Shown: positions 16,492 through 26,174, numbered from the stretch's first letter. The stretch: 64,000 nt of DNA from Natrinema salsiterrestre (GCF_029502005.1 NZ_JAMQOT010000008.1:103785-167784); one strand, 5' to 3'. Made by a program: numbers and translations. Notes: a model not told the origin generated them from the sequence alone.

Positions 16492-18262
16492 GCGAGAGCC
16501 CGCGGCCGAGCGCGAACGCACGAGCGAGAAACTGGTCGAGCTGGCGAAACGCCGGGGCTACTTCTTCCAGTCCTCGGGCGCGTACGGCGGCGTCGGCGGC
16601 TTCTACACGTTCGGTCCGCAGGGGGCAGCGCTGAAGGGCAACGTCGAGGACGCCTGGCGCGACCGCTTCGCGGTCGCGGAGGGCAACATGGAGATCGATG
16701 CGCCGACCATCATGCCCGAACCCGTCTTCGAAGCGTCGGGTCATCTCGACGGGTTCGACGACATGCTCGTCGAGTGTCCCGAGTGCGGCGAGAGTCACCG
16801 CGCGGACCACGTGGTCGAGGACGAGACCGAGTACGAGGACGCCGAGAGCCTCCCCATTCCCGAGGTCGAGGACGTCATCGCGGAGTACGAACTCGTCTGT
16901 CCCTCCTGCGGCGCGGGACTGGCGGGGCAGGCCGTCGACGCGTTCAATCTCATGTTCGCGACGACCATCGGCCCCGGCGACTCCGACCCCGGCTACCTGC
17001 GCCCCGAGACGGCACAGGGCATCTTCGTCGAATTCCCGCGGCTCAAGGAGTACGCGCGCAATCAACTCCCGTTCGGCGTGACCCAGATCGGCCGCGCCTA
17101 CCGCAACGAGATCAGTCCCCGGCGCTCGATCATCCGCACCCGGGAGTTCACGCAGGCCGAACTCGAGTACTTCATCGACCCCGAGGCGGACGAGCCGGAC
17201 CTCGAGAGCGTCGCGGACGTCGAGGTGACGCTCTACCCCGCTAGCGAGCAAAACGCCGACGGCGGCGAGGAGATTCGGACGACGATCGGCGAGGCCGTCG
17301 ACGACGGAACCATCGCCAGTCCGTGGGTCGCGTACTTCCTCGGCGTCGCGAAGCCGTGGTACGACGCCGTCGGCGTCGACATGGACCGGTTCCGGTTCCG
17401 CCAGCACCTCTCGGGCGAACGCGCCCACTACGCGGCGGACTGCTGGGACGCCGAGAGCGAGATCGACGGCAACTGGATCGAGATGGCCGGCTTCGCCTAC
17501 CGGAGCGATTACGACCTCTCGAAACACGCCGAACACTCCGGCGACCGCTTTACCGTCTTCAAGCAGTACGACGAGCCGAAGACCGTCGAACGCGCGACGG
17601 TCGATCCCGACATGAGCTACCTCGGTCCGGAGTTCGGCGGCGACGCACAGGCGGTGGTGAGCGAACTCGAGGCCCTTGCTGCCCGCGACCGGTCGGCGTT
17701 CGAGGGCGACGCGGTCGAGATCGACCTCGAAGGCGAGACCCACGAGATCCCCGTCGAGAAGACCGGGTTCGCCGTCGAGGAGCAGACGGAGGCCGGCAAG
17801 CACATCACCCCGCACGTGATCGAGCCCTCCTTCGGCGTGGACCGGCTGGTCTACACCGTCCTCCACCACGCCTACCGCGAGGACGAAGTCGCCGGCGAGG
17901 AACGGACCTTCCTCGAGCTCGACCCCGAGGTCGCACCCACGTTCGTCGGCGTCTTCCCCCTGCAAAACGACGACGAACTCGAGGACGCGGCGCGGGACAT
18001 CGCGGCGGACCTCCGCGAAGCGGGCCTGTCGGTCACGTACGACGACTCGGGGAACATCGGCCGGCGCTACCGCCGCCAGGACGAGGTCGGTACGCCGTTC
18101 TGCGTGACGGTGGATTACGAGAGCATCGAGCGGGACGAGGGCGGCGTCACGGTCCGCGAACGCGACTCCACGGAGCAGAAGCGACTCGCGATCGGCGAGC
18201 TGGCCGAGACGCTGTCGGCGATTCGCGCCGGCGACCTCGCGTTCGAGGAGCTCGGAGAGTAA
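16484..18262 (+). CDS. glyS: Glycyl-tRNA synthetase
   Basis: A class II synthetase of the archaeal/eukaryotic alpha2 type, 592 aa, charging tRNA-Gly. The N-terminal RRGYFFQSSGAYGGVGGFYTFGPQG is the family hallmark. An inserted zinc site has CPECGES and CPSCGAG. Motif 2 is near RNEISPRRSIIRTREFTQAE. Motif 3 is near VIEPSFGVDRLVY. A C-terminal anticodon-binding domain follows (LQNDDELEDAARDIAADL, GRRYRRQDEVGTPFCVTVDY). The start overlaps the CBS gene by 8 nt. Confidence 0.97.
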   Translation: MSEREPAAERERTSEKLVELAKRRGYFFQSSGAYGGVGGFYTFGPQGAALKGNVEDAWRDRFAVAEGNMEIDAPTIMPEPVFEASGHLDGFDDMLVECPECGESHRADHVVEDETEYEDAESLPIPEVEDVIAEYELVCPSCGAGLAGQAVDAFNLMFATTIGPGDSDPGYLRPETAQGIFVEFPRLKEYARNQLPFGVTQIGRAYRNEISPRRSIIRTREFTQAELEYFIDPEADEPDLESVADVEVTLYPASEQNADGGEEIRTTIGEAVDDGTIASPWVAYFLGVAKPWYDAVGVDMDRFRFRQHLSGERAHYAADCWDAESEIDGNWIEMAGFAYRSDYDLSKHAEHSGDRFTVFKQYDEPKTVERATVDPDMSYLGPEFGGDAQAVVSELEALAARDRSAFEGDAVEIDLEGETHEIPVEKTGFAVEEQTEAGKHITPHVIEPSFGVDRLVYTVLHHAYREDEVAGEERTFLELDPEVAPTFVGVFPLQNDDELEDAARDIAADLREAGLSVTYDDSGNIGRRYRRQDEVGTPFCVTVDYESIERDEGGVTVRERDSTEQKRLAIGELAETLSAIRAGDLAFEELGE

Positions 18263-18308
18263 GCGGCGGCGCTCGAAGACTCGAGAGAGTCATGTTCTGT
18301 CCGGCGAG

Positions 18309-18368
18309 ATGGACTACGAGACGGTCGGCCTCGAGCGCGTCCCGCTGGAACCGAACACCGAAGTCTGA
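18309..18368 (+). other. Short coding-like remnant, 19 aa
   Basis: The frame reads MDYETVGLERVPLEPNTEV before TGA. It has haloarchaeal codon and amino acid character and is open back to 18264, but it has no promoter. It may be the stranded 3' end of a lost gene or noise. Confidence 0.25.
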
Positions 18369-18406
18369 CGTCGCGCGGTGAAAATCGCCCTCGATCGCCG
18401 TCACGC

Positions 18407-18422
18407 CTTTAAATAATATATA
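18407..18422 (+). promoter_or_regulatory. A/T-rich promoter patch
   Basis: TTTAAATAATATATAG lies about 60 nt before the ATG of the next gene, predicting a leader of roughly 30 nt. Confidence 0.45.
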
Positions 18423-18478
18423 GTGCTCGGGAGAACTAACCGACGGACTGAAGGTCACCTCTCTCGAGGCAGGAAGTG

Positions 18479-19069
18479 ATGGCCGACGAACTGAAGCGGC
18501 GACTCGTCCACGCCAGTGGCTCGGGGCTGGTCGCCCTCTATCTGCTTGCCAACTATCTCGAGGTCGGGCTGACGTGGCACCGATTTCGGATCCTCATGGT
18601 CGTCCTCGCGGCCGGTGCGCTCGTCCTCGAGTTCGTCCGACTCCAGATCGGACTCGACTGGCGGCTCTACGACGTGCTTACTCGGGAGTACGAGCAGGAC
18701 AATCCTGCCGCCTACGCGCTGTATCTGATCAGTATGGCTGCCGTCGTGGTAGTCTTCGAACCGGATATCGCGCTTCCCGCGATGTTGATGCTCGCGCTGG
18801 GCGATCCGATCAGCGGAATGGTCTCGGACAACAGTCTCCAGCGGGTCAAACCGCCGAAAGTGCTCGGGACGATGTTTCTCGTCTCGACGGTGATCGCGAT
18901 CCCCTTCCTGCCGATCACGGCGGCGCTCGTCGCCGCAGTCGGTGCGACGATCGCGGACGGCGTGACCCTCGAGATCCGCACCTACATCATCGACGACAAT
19001 CTCACCATCCCGATCTACGCCGCCTGTCTGGCGTATCTGGCGCTCCAGTTCGCGCCGCTGGCGGTATAG
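18479..19069 (+). CDS. Dolichol/polyprenol kinase-like membrane protein (CTP-dependent family)
   Basis: 196 aa with about six hydrophobic helices. It fits the SEC59/DGK1/VTE5 superfamily of CTP-using lipid kinases related to phosphatidate cytidylyltransferase. The key segment is LMLALGDPISGMVSDN (about 102-117) followed by a lysine (KPPKVLGT) and a second GATIADGVTLEI acidic motif. The substrate, dolichol or another isoprenoid alcohol, is inferred. The adjacent in-frame GTG at 18476 is an alternative start; ATG is preferred. Confidence 0.75.
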   Translation: MADELKRRLVHASGSGLVALYLLANYLEVGLTWHRFRILMVVLAAGALVLEFVRLQIGLDWRLYDVLTREYEQDNPAAYALYLISMAAVVVVFEPDIALPAMLMLALGDPISGMVSDNSLQRVKPPKVLGTMFLVSTVIAIPFLPITAALVAAVGATIADGVTLEIRTYIIDDNLTIPIYAACLAYLALQFAPLAV

Positions 19070-19198
19070 CGCGCGGCCGACTCGTCCGTCAGCGTTCGCC
19101 AGTCGGCGTGCCGCGCGCCCCGCGCCCGGCCGTGCCGATATCGGCAAAGCCGTCCAGTTCTCGTCCCCTCAAGGCCATCGCCGGCGAAGGGGCGACCC

Positions 19199-20419
19199 GT
19201 GTCGGAGCCAGAAACGACGGATCGGCGATCGACCCTGCGAGCCTTTCTGGCGGACGGCCGCGGCGGCGTTCTGAGTGCCGTCGCCGCCGGCTGGTTCCTC
19301 TCGATCGGCGTTCGCCTCGCGTATCCGGTGTTGCTCCCCTATCTCCGACGGGACTTCGGACTCGACCTGACGACCGCCGGGCTCCTGTTGACGGTCCTCT
19401 GGCTCTGCTACGCGCTGGGGCAGCTCCCGGGCGGGCTGCTCGCCGATCGGTTCGGAGAGGGGAACGTCCTCGTCGCGAGTACCGTGATCTCCGCGGCGAC
19501 GGTGGGCCTCGTCGCCGTCGCCGGCTCGGCACCGATCGTGTACGTCGCCACGGCCGCGTTCGGCTTCGGGACGGCGCTGTACGGGGTCGCCCGGTTTACC
19601 ACGCTGTCCGACACCTACCCCGACAACGACGGCACCGCGATCGGCGTGACGATGGCGGCGGGCCAGGCCGGCAACACGCTCCTGCCGCTGGCCGCCGGCG
19701 CCATCGCGTCGGCGTTCGCCTGGCAGTACGGCTTCGGCCTCGCGGTGCCGGCCTTCGCCGTCGTCGCCGTCGGACTCCGGCTCGTCGTCCCCGCGCGCAC
19801 CTCGAGCGCCGGGAGCGCCGTCGACAGCGTCTCGCTCGCGACGGTCCGCTACGTCGGCTCGGAGCTGCGCCGGCCCGAGATCGTCACCGTGACCGCGATC
19901 CAGATCCTCACGTACTGCGTCTGGCAGGCGTTTACGGGCTTCTATCCGACCTACCTGATCCAGATCAAGGAGTTCCCCGAGGGGGTCGCTACCGGCCTGT
20001 TCAGCGCCTTCTTCGCGATGGGGATCGTCGTCCAGCCGCTGACGGGCCGGCTGTACGACCGGTTCGGGATACGGAAATCGCTGCCGCCCGTGCTGGGTAT
20101 CGTCGTGCTCTCGCTGGTCGCCCTCCCCTTCCTCGAGGGGTTCTGGCCCATCGTCGTCGGGACCGTCTTCCTCTCGAGCATCCTCGGCTACGGGACGATC
20201 ACGCTGCCGTACATGACCTCGGCGTTTCCGGCGGACATGCAGGGGACCGGGCTGGGTTTCCTGCGGACCGTCTACATGACGATCGGCGCGATGAGCCCGG
20301 TCCTGTTCGGCGCGCTCGCCGATCGGGGCTACTTCGACGAGGCCTATTTCATGCTGGCCGGGTTCGTCGCCGTCGCGGTCGTGTTCACGTGGTGGCTCCC
20401 CCGACTCGACGAGCAGTAA
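19199..20419 (+). CDS. MFS transporter
   Basis: 406 aa with about 12 membrane helices. After helix 2 comes LLADRFGEGNVL, the MFS loop 2-3 motif (normally GxxxDRxGRR), and the second half repeats it as LYDRFGIRKSLPPVLG. The start is GTG 19199, since no in-frame ATG lies near the first helix (RGGVLSAVAAGWFLSIGVRL). The substrate is unknown. It is convergent with tspO and 130 nt downstream of the kinase-like gene. Confidence 0.88.
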   Translation: MSEPETTDRRSTLRAFLADGRGGVLSAVAAGWFLSIGVRLAYPVLLPYLRRDFGLDLTTAGLLLTVLWLCYALGQLPGGLLADRFGEGNVLVASTVISAATVGLVAVAGSAPIVYVATAAFGFGTALYGVARFTTLSDTYPDNDGTAIGVTMAAGQAGNTLLPLAAGAIASAFAWQYGFGLAVPAFAVVAVGLRLVVPARTSSAGSAVDSVSLATVRYVGSELRRPEIVTVTAIQILTYCVWQAFTGFYPTYLIQIKEFPEGVATGLFSAFFAMGIVVQPLTGRLYDRFGIRKSLPPVLGIVVLSLVALPFLEGFWPIVVGTVFLSSILGYGTITLPYMTSAFPADMQGTGLGFLRTVYMTIGAMSPVLFGALADRGYFDEAYFMLAGFVAVAVVFTWWLPRLDEQ

Positions 20420-20451
20420 CCGAGTCTCGAGGAGACGGATGGACGCGTCAC

Positions 20452-20952
20452 TCAGGCGTTCAACCGCCAGAGTTCGAAATTGAGCACGGTCGCAAAGGTT
20501 ACCCACGCCAGATACGGGACCAGCAACGCCGCTGCCCGGCGGTCGACCCGTCGGAACGCGACGATCGTCCCGACGACGAGCCCCCAGAGGACGAGGATGA
20601 TCCCCAGCGCGACGAGCGGTGCCTCGAGCGCGAAGAACGCGGGCGTCCAGGCGACGTTGAACGCCATCTGGGCGGCGAACAGTCCCAGCGCGAGGCGGCG
20701 GCCGTCGGCGTCGCAGCGCCAGACGAGCCACAGCGCGACGCCGAGCAGGGTGAACAGCAGCGTCCAGACGATCGGGAACGCGATCGCGGGCGGGTAAAAG
20801 TCCGGTTTCTCGAGGGCGCGAAACCACGGCGTGTCGGGCGAGGAGACCGCGCTGGGAGCCGCGCCGACGAGGTTGACCAGCAGGACGAAGCCGATCGCGG
20901 TGAGGATCGAGCCGCCGTCCGGGAGGCGGCGCGCGAGCGTTCGAGATTCCAT
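20452..20952 (-). CDS. tspO: TspO/MBR family tryptophan-rich membrane protein
   Basis: 166 aa with five membrane helices. Family marks are PWFRALEKPDFYPPAIAFPIVWTLL split over helices 1-2, then FNVAWTPAFF, PYLAWVTFATVLNFELWRLN. TspO proteins bind tetrapyrroles and related ligands; the haloarchaeal role is unclear, perhaps porphyrin or stress signalling. The gene is divergent from hef, with its start 129 nt from the hef start. Confidence 0.93.
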   Translation of the reverse strand: MESRTLARRLPDGGSILTAIGFVLLVNLVGAAPSAVSSPDTPWFRALEKPDFYPPAIAFPIVWTLLFTLLGVALWLVWRCDADGRRLALGLFAAQMAFNVAWTPAFFALEAPLVALGIILVLWGLVVGTIVAFRRVDRRAAALLVPYLAWVTFATVLNFELWRLNA

Positions 20953-21081
20953 ACGTCTCCTCCGTTACAAGCGAATTTATAGATACGACCATCCGTGGCT
21001 CGACCACGGCATCGCCGACCGCGAGACCACTTTCACCGCGGTACGGGAATCCTTATTCGCGGCGACGATGAACGAGGGGTA

Positions 21082-23553
21082 ATGGCAACGACGGACGAGG
21101 ACATCGCGTCTATCGAGCATCCGCTCCTCGAGCCCGACTTCTTAGAGCGGCGACTCTACCAGCTGAAACTCGCCGGGACGGCCGCGAACCACCACACGCT
21201 CGTCTGTCTCCCGACGGGGCTGGGGAAGACGACGGTGAGCCTGCTCGTGACGGCGCGTCGCCTCGACGAGGTCGGCGGGAAGTCGCTGATGCTCGCGCCG
21301 ACGAAACCCCTCGTCCAGCAGCACGCGGACTTTTATCGCGAAGCGTTGCAGATACCGGACGAGGAGATCGTCGTCTTCACCGGCGACGTCAGTCCGGACG
21401 ACCGCGCCGAGATGTGGGAGTCGGCGACGGTCGTGATGGCGACCCCGCAAGTGATCGAGAACGACCTCGTCGGGAGTCGAATCTCGCTCGCCGACGTCAC
21501 GCACATCACCTTCGACGAGTGTCACCGCGCGACCGGCGACTACGCCTACAACTACATCGCCGAGCGCTACCACGCCGACGCCGAGCAGCCGCTCGTGACC
21601 GGCATGTCGGCCTCGCCCGGCGGCGACGAGGAGGCCATCCTCGAGGTCTGTGAAAACCTCGGTCTGGACGAGGTCGAGGTGATGACCGAGGAGGACGCCG
21701 ACGTCGACGAGTTCACCCACGACACCGACGTCGAGTGGGAACGCATCGACCTCCCCGAGGAGGTCCTCGAGATTCGGGACGCCCTGAACGAGGTCATCAA
21801 AGAACGTCTCGAGAAGCTCAAGGAATTGGGCGTCGCGAGCTCGACGCAGCCCGACCAGTCCCAGAAGGACCTGAACCGGATGCGGGCCGAACTGCAGGAG
21901 CTGATCAACAACGATCAGTCGGAGGGGTTCGAGGGGATGTCGATCCACGCCGAGGTGATGAAGCTCCGGCAGGCGGTCACGCTGGTCGAAACCCAGAGCG
22001 TCGAGGCGCTCCGTCGCTACTTCGAGCGCCAGCGCAATCAGGCCCGCTCGTCGGGGGCGTCGAAGGCGAGCCAGCGGATGGTCTCGGACCCGCGCGTTCG
22101 AGAGGCCATGCGAAAGGCCGAGAGCTTCGACGAGATCCACCCCAAGTACAGCAAAGCCCGCATGCTGCTCGCGGAAACCCTGGGGCTCGAGGGCGGCGAG
22201 CGCGTGATCGTCTTCACTGAATCCCGCGACACGGCGGAGGCGCTGACGGAGTTCCTCTCCGAGAGCTTCGACGCGAAACGGTTCGTCGGACAGGGCGATC
22301 GCGAGGGCTCCGACGGGATGACCCAGAACGAACAGCAGGAGGTGTTAGACGAGTTCCGCGCCGGCGAGTTCGAGGTGCTCGTCTCCACCTCGGTCGCCGA
22401 GGAGGGACTCGACGTGCCGGAGGTCGATCTCGTGCTCTTCTACGAGCCGGTGCCGACCGCCATCCGATCGATCCAGCGGAAGGGGCGGACCGGCCGCCAG
22501 ACCGAGGGCAGGGTCGTCGTCCTCATGGCGGAGGATACGCGCGACGAGGCCTACTTCTGGATCTCGCGGCGACGCGAGAAGGAGATGGAAAACGAGCTCC
22601 GCGAACTGAAGGGACTGGCCCCCGAAATCGCCGAGGAACTCGACGATTCACAGCAGTCGCTGACCGATTTCGGGGCCGGAGAGGAGGGCGGAGTGAAAGT
22701 GGACGGGAACAGCGACGACACCGACGCCGTCGGCGATTCCTCCAGCCGAAGCGAGGGGGTTACAGCGGGGCCGGGACTGCAAGAATTCGGGAAAAACAAC
22801 TCGGAAACGGGTAGTGATGACGGAACCGGAGACGTGTCGAATAACGAAGACGACGAGACAGACGAGGACGTCGAGACCCACGAGCCACACGCCGAGGGCG
22901 ACACCGTCGCGGTCGTCGCCGACCAGCGGGAGATGGACGCGAACATCGCCCGCGAGCTCTCGCGGCGCGAGGAGTACGACATCACCCTCGAGACGCTCGA
23001 CGTCGGCGACTACGTCCTGTCGGATCGGGTCGTCGTCGAGCGCAAGTCCGTCGCCGATTTCGTCGACTCGCTGGTCGGGGGCGACCGGTCGGTCTTCGAG
23101 CAGGTCGGCGCGATGGCCCGCCACTACTCCCGGCCGATCGTGATCGTCGAGGGCGAGGGGCTGTACGAACAGCGGGACGTCCACCCGAACGCGGTCCGGG
23201 GGGCGCTCTCGAGTCTCGCCGTCGATTTCGGCGCGAGCATCCTGCGCACCGAGAGCGAGGACGATACGACCGAACTGCTGGCGGTGATCGCCGGTCGAGA
23301 GCAGGCGACCGCCGATCGGGAAGTGTCGGTCCACGGCGAGAAGGGCTCGAAGACCCTGAGCGAGCAACAGGAGTACGTGGTCTCCTCGATCGCCGAGATC
23401 GGTCCCGTCACGGCCAGATCGCTGCTCGAGGAGTTCGGCACGGTCGAGGGCGTGATGATCGCGACCGAGGAAGAGCTACAGGAGGCAGACGGCGTCGGGA
23501 AGGTGACCGCCGAACGGATTCGGGAGGTCATCGGGAGCGAGTACACGGGGTGA
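21082..23553 (+). CDS. hef: Hef helicase/nuclease
   Basis: 823 aa. It combines an SF2 helicase with an XPF-type nuclease and processes stalled forks and branched DNA. Walker A PTGLGKTT is near residue 49, DECH near 155, and the helicase C-domain ends with SIQRKGRTGRQ. An acidic linker carries QQSLTDF (524-530), matching a PCNA-interacting motif. The nuclease motif ERKSVADF is near 653. Two helix-hairpin-helix units close the protein (SIAEIGPVTARSLLEEFG, EADGVGKVTAERIREV). The true start is ATG 21082, just after AACGAGGGGTA; the open frame upstream lacks similarity. Confidence 0.96.
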   Translation: MATTDEDIASIEHPLLEPDFLERRLYQLKLAGTAANHHTLVCLPTGLGKTTVSLLVTARRLDEVGGKSLMLAPTKPLVQQHADFYREALQIPDEEIVVFTGDVSPDDRAEMWESATVVMATPQVIENDLVGSRISLADVTHITFDECHRATGDYAYNYIAERYHADAEQPLVTGMSASPGGDEEAILEVCENLGLDEVEVMTEEDADVDEFTHDTDVEWERIDLPEEVLEIRDALNEVIKERLEKLKELGVASSTQPDQSQKDLNRMRAELQELINNDQSEGFEGMSIHAEVMKLRQAVTLVETQSVEALRRYFERQRNQARSSGASKASQRMVSDPRVREAMRKAESFDEIHPKYSKARMLLAETLGLEGGERVIVFTESRDTAEALTEFLSESFDAKRFVGQGDREGSDGMTQNEQQEVLDEFRAGEFEVLVSTSVAEEGLDVPEVDLVLFYEPVPTAIRSIQRKGRTGRQTEGRVVVLMAEDTRDEAYFWISRRREKEMENELRELKGLAPEIAEELDDSQQSLTDFGAGEEGGVKVDGNSDDTDAVGDSSSRSEGVTAGPGLQEFGKNNSETGSDDGTGDVSNNEDDETDEDVETHEPHAEGDTVAVVADQREMDANIARELSRREEYDITLETLDVGDYVLSDRVVVERKSVADFVDSLVGGDRSVFEQVGAMARHYSRPIVIVEGEGLYEQRDVHPNAVRGALSSLAVDFGASILRTESEDDTTELLAVIAGREQATADREVSVHGEKGSKTLSEQQEYVVSSIAEIGPVTARSLLEEFGTVEGVMIATEEELQEADGVGKVTAERIREVIGSEYTG

Positions 23554-23618
23554 CGCAGTCGGTCGTCCCGGCCCCGATTCGACCGGAATCGGGACGAACC
23601 GAGTCTCGAGCCGTCGAG

Positions 23619-24473
23619 TCAGTCGCTGACTTCGGAGGCGATACCGTCCTCGCCGTCGCCGGGAACGGAAACGCGGTCGGAATCGCTCTCCCAGTCGACG
23701 ATTCGTTCGGCCGCGAGGACACACCAGACGGCGAGTGCGACGCCCGCGACGACGTCGACCAGCCAGTGGATTCCCAGATACATCGTCGAGAAGACGACGA
23801 ACGTCGACACGGTCGCTGCGATCGGGAACCACCGCGGGTACGTGCGGCGGGACCGCCAGGCGAACAGGAGCACGATAACCGCCAGCGACGTGTGCAGCGA
23901 CGGGAACACGTTCGTGTTCGCCGAGATTTCGGCCGTGAGTTCCTGCGTCTGCGGATAGAACTGGTACATCAGCCCGTCGACGCTCGAGAGGTGATTGCGC
24001 GGGCCGTAGGCGATGAACACCGTATAGAAGAGGGATCCGATCAGCGTGTTGAGGGAGAACGCGGCGAGCAGTTCCGTGACGCGGCGCTGGGTCGGCAAGA
24101 GGAAGTAGAGGACGAAGGCGGTCGCCAACAGGTACGGGAACCCGAACATGTACATCGCGGAGAAGAATCCGATCAGTGCGTCGGGGACGATGTCCTGCAG
24201 GGAAGCGACGAACGACCCTTCGACGGCGTAGATCTCGTCGGTGAGATCCCAATCGAGCGCGTAGGAGAGCTCCAACCTGCGATAGTGCGTCCACCGTTTT
24301 GCCAGTAAGATCACTCCCAAAACGCCGAGATAGGGCGCGATAGTTCGGACTCGACGCCACAGTTCCGCGGCCGTTCGCGGGAGCGCCGCGAAGCGGGCAC
24401 AGAGCCCGCAGGTCGCTGCAACTCCGAGGCAGACGGTCGCTATCGTGACGAGTGTGACGTATCCTAATGCCAT
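23619..24473 (-). CDS. PAP2-superfamily membrane phosphatase
   Basis: 284 aa with about six membrane helices. The PAP2 active-site motifs are FPSLHTS (motif 2) and STMYLGIHWLVDV (motif 3, catalytic His). The motif 1 lysine/arginine region is probably AYGPRNHL. Such enzymes hydrolyse lipid phosphates or transfer inositol phosphate; the inositolphosphotransferase-like subfamily with an extended N-terminus fits well. It is convergent with hef. Confidence 0.85.
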   Translation of the reverse strand: MALGYVTLVTIATVCLGVAATCGLCARFAALPRTAAELWRRVRTIAPYLGVLGVILLAKRWTHYRRLELSYALDWDLTDEIYAVEGSFVASLQDIVPDALIGFFSAMYMFGFPYLLATAFVLYFLLPTQRRVTELLAAFSLNTLIGSLFYTVFIAYGPRNHLSSVDGLMYQFYPQTQELTAEISANTNVFPSLHTSLAVIVLLFAWRSRRTYPRWFPIAATVSTFVVFSTMYLGIHWLVDVVAGVALAVWCVLAAERIVDWESDSDRVSVPGDGEDGIASEVSD

Positions 24474-24848
24474 CAGCAGCTCTCCTCCGTGGGTCGGGGC
24501 TCGGCAAGCGGTCGCAAGCCGCGATCCGCGGGTCGAACGAACTTCACGGATCCGTGACGGGAGACCGACACCGATCGGGCGGTCGATCCGATCGGTCGTC
24601 GGCGGAACCGTCTCCCGTCACCGGGACCGGCCGTTCGACGGTAGCGGGGCGGTGCGTTCTGTTACAGGCACCTATAATTCTGTGTATTATACATCTATTG
24701 GTATCGAGACTCCATCGTCGAGACCGACTCGAGCGGCGGATTCGACGGTCGAAAAACGATGGCGAGAAACCGGCTGGATCCGGCACTGCGTTCGAACGTA
24801 CGGAAGCGAGAACGCGATGACCCTGGTACCGCGGCCCGCGGACCGCCC
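24474..24848. other. 375-nt gene-free gap
   Basis: It contains the long hairpin at 24554-24621 and an A/T-rich patch near 24660-24720. No convincing coding frame is present. Confidence 0.4.
24554..24621. repeat. Long nested inverted repeat
   Basis: The outer arms GTGACGGGAGAC (24554-24565) and GTCTCCCGTCAC (24610-24621) are perfect complements. Inside, ACCGATCGG (24570-24578) pairs with CCGATCGGT (24588-24596), flanked by CGAC/GTCG with one bulge. It could be an RNA hairpin in the leader of the PAP2 gene or a DNA cruciform. It is not a tRNA. Confidence 0.55.
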
Positions 24849-25598
24849 TCAGCGGAGCACCGACAGCGTCTCGGCGGCTTCGCGGGCCGCCTCGAGGCAG
24901 TCCGTCGCGTAGCGGGGATCGTCCGTCTGGGCCGCTTCTTCGGCGAATTTCTCGAGGGATCGGACGAGCGCACCGTGGGCGGCCTCGAGATCGCCGTCGG
25001 TCGGGACGGGGGCCGTTCGATGCGTTCCCGAACCGGATCGGCGGCCGTCGGCGGGTGCACTCGAGGAAGCGGTGTCGGACGGAACGGCGTCGGACCGTGA
25101 CGGCGTCGACTGCTCGGCTCGGCCCGACGGGGACGGGGGCGTCGATCGGGACTGTGACTCCGCGACCGACGCGTCCGTATCGGACCGCGGCGTCTGGGGT
25201 TGCTGGCGCGGGTCAGAAGCGGTGTCGTCGGTCGCGCTTTCTTCGGACGGTACCGAACGCGCGTCACTGTCGGCAGCGTCGGCCGGCGATGCGTCCGCCC
25301 CCTCGGTCCGTTCGGCGTCGGTCGCGGCGGTCTCGCCGTCAGCCGGCCCCTCCTCGGCCGGCTGGGCCTCGAGATCAGTTCCCCGGACGGCGTCGGGATT
25401 CCCGTGACAGCTGGGACAGAAGGTCGTACCGTTCTCCTGGAAGAGCGGATCGCCGCAGGTCCCGCAGTGGGCGTTGGTCATCGTCGCCCCTTTGAGCAGC
25501 AGATCGCTCATTCGCTGTGTCGCCTCGCGCTCTTCTTTGTCCTGTTCGTACTTCTCTCGAAGTTTCTCGCGCTCGGCTTCCTTGTCGAAGTCGCTCAT
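24849..25598 (-). CDS. Sjogren/scleroderma autoantigen 1-type zinc-ribbon protein
   Basis: 249 aa. The N-terminal part is a charged coiled coil (DKEAEREKLREKYEQDKEER) followed by MSDLLLKGATMTNAHCGTCG. The zinc ribbon uses Cys45, Cys48, Cys61 and Cys64 (HCGTCG, TFCPSCHG). This matches the archaeal/eukaryotic autoantigen p27 family (ZNRD2), of unknown function. A long acidic, low-complexity middle (about 75-190) leads to a short helical C-terminus (LEAAHGALVRSLEKFAEEA). Confidence 0.88.
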   Translation of the reverse strand: MSDFDKEAEREKLREKYEQDKEEREATQRMSDLLLKGATMTNAHCGTCGDPLFQENGTTFCPSCHGNPDAVRGTDLEAQPAEEGPADGETAATDAERTEGADASPADAADSDARSVPSEESATDDTASDPRQQPQTPRSDTDASVAESQSRSTPPSPSGRAEQSTPSRSDAVPSDTASSSAPADGRRSGSGTHRTAPVPTDGDLEAAHGALVRSLEKFAEEAAQTDDPRYATDCLEAAREAAETLSVLR

Positions 25599-25709
25599 AA
25601 TCGCCTAGAGACCGCGGACCATGGAAAAAGCTGCGAAGGATCGGACGACCGAAACGACGGCCCGGACGGGACGGGATCGACCGGGTACCAGCGCAGTAGC
25701 AACCACGAG

Positions 25710-26174
25710 TCAGGATCGGTGCTCGAGAGCCCGTTCGACGGCGTCGACGGCCGCTTTCGGGGTTTCGACGGTCTCGAGATCGATATCGAGCGTCGAGACG
25801 TCGTGGGTCCCGAGGCCGACGACGGGTCGATCGTAAATGCCGGCGAAGCCGATCTCCGAGAGCGTGCCGACGCCGCCGGCGAGCGCGACGACCGCGTCGC
25901 CGTTCAGCGGGACGAGCGCGTTCCGGGCGTGGCCGATCCCGGTCGCGATCGGGTGGTCGACGTACTCGTTCGCGGCCTCCAGGCGTTCACCGGGCAGAAT
26001 ACCGATCGTGGTGCCGCCCTCGGTTTTCGCGCCGCGGCAGACGGCTTCCATCGTTCCGCCGCGGCCGCCGCAGACGACCGTGTGGTCCCGAATTGCGAGT
26101 TCGCGTCCGACCGCCGCCGCGCGGGCCGCCTGTTCGTCCGTGATCGTTCCGCCGCCGATGACGCTGACGCGCAT
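25710..26174 (-). CDS. LOG/TIGR00725-like Rossmann protein
   Basis: 154 aa. It begins MRVSVIGGGTITDEQAARAA and carries CGGRGGTMEAVCRGA and LAGGVGTLSEIGFA, close to the LOG-family (lysine-decarboxylase-like) nucleotide-binding motifs. Members act as phosphoribohydrolases or have unknown function, so activity here is unproven. ATG 26174 is preferred over the upstream ATG at 26204 because the beta-strand begins at once. It is divergent from mdh. Confidence 0.8.
   Translation of the reverse strand: MRVSVIGGGTITDEQAARAAAVGRELAIRDHTVVCGGRGGTMEAVCRGAKTEGGTTIGILPGERLEAANEYVDHPIATGIGHARNALVPLNGDAVVALAGGVGTLSEIGFAGIYDRPVVGLGTHDVSTLDIDLETVETPKAAVDAVERALEHRS

Noticed and set aside
24554..24621. tRNA or small stable RNA
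   Set aside because: The fold lacks tRNA arms; it is only a nested hairpin.
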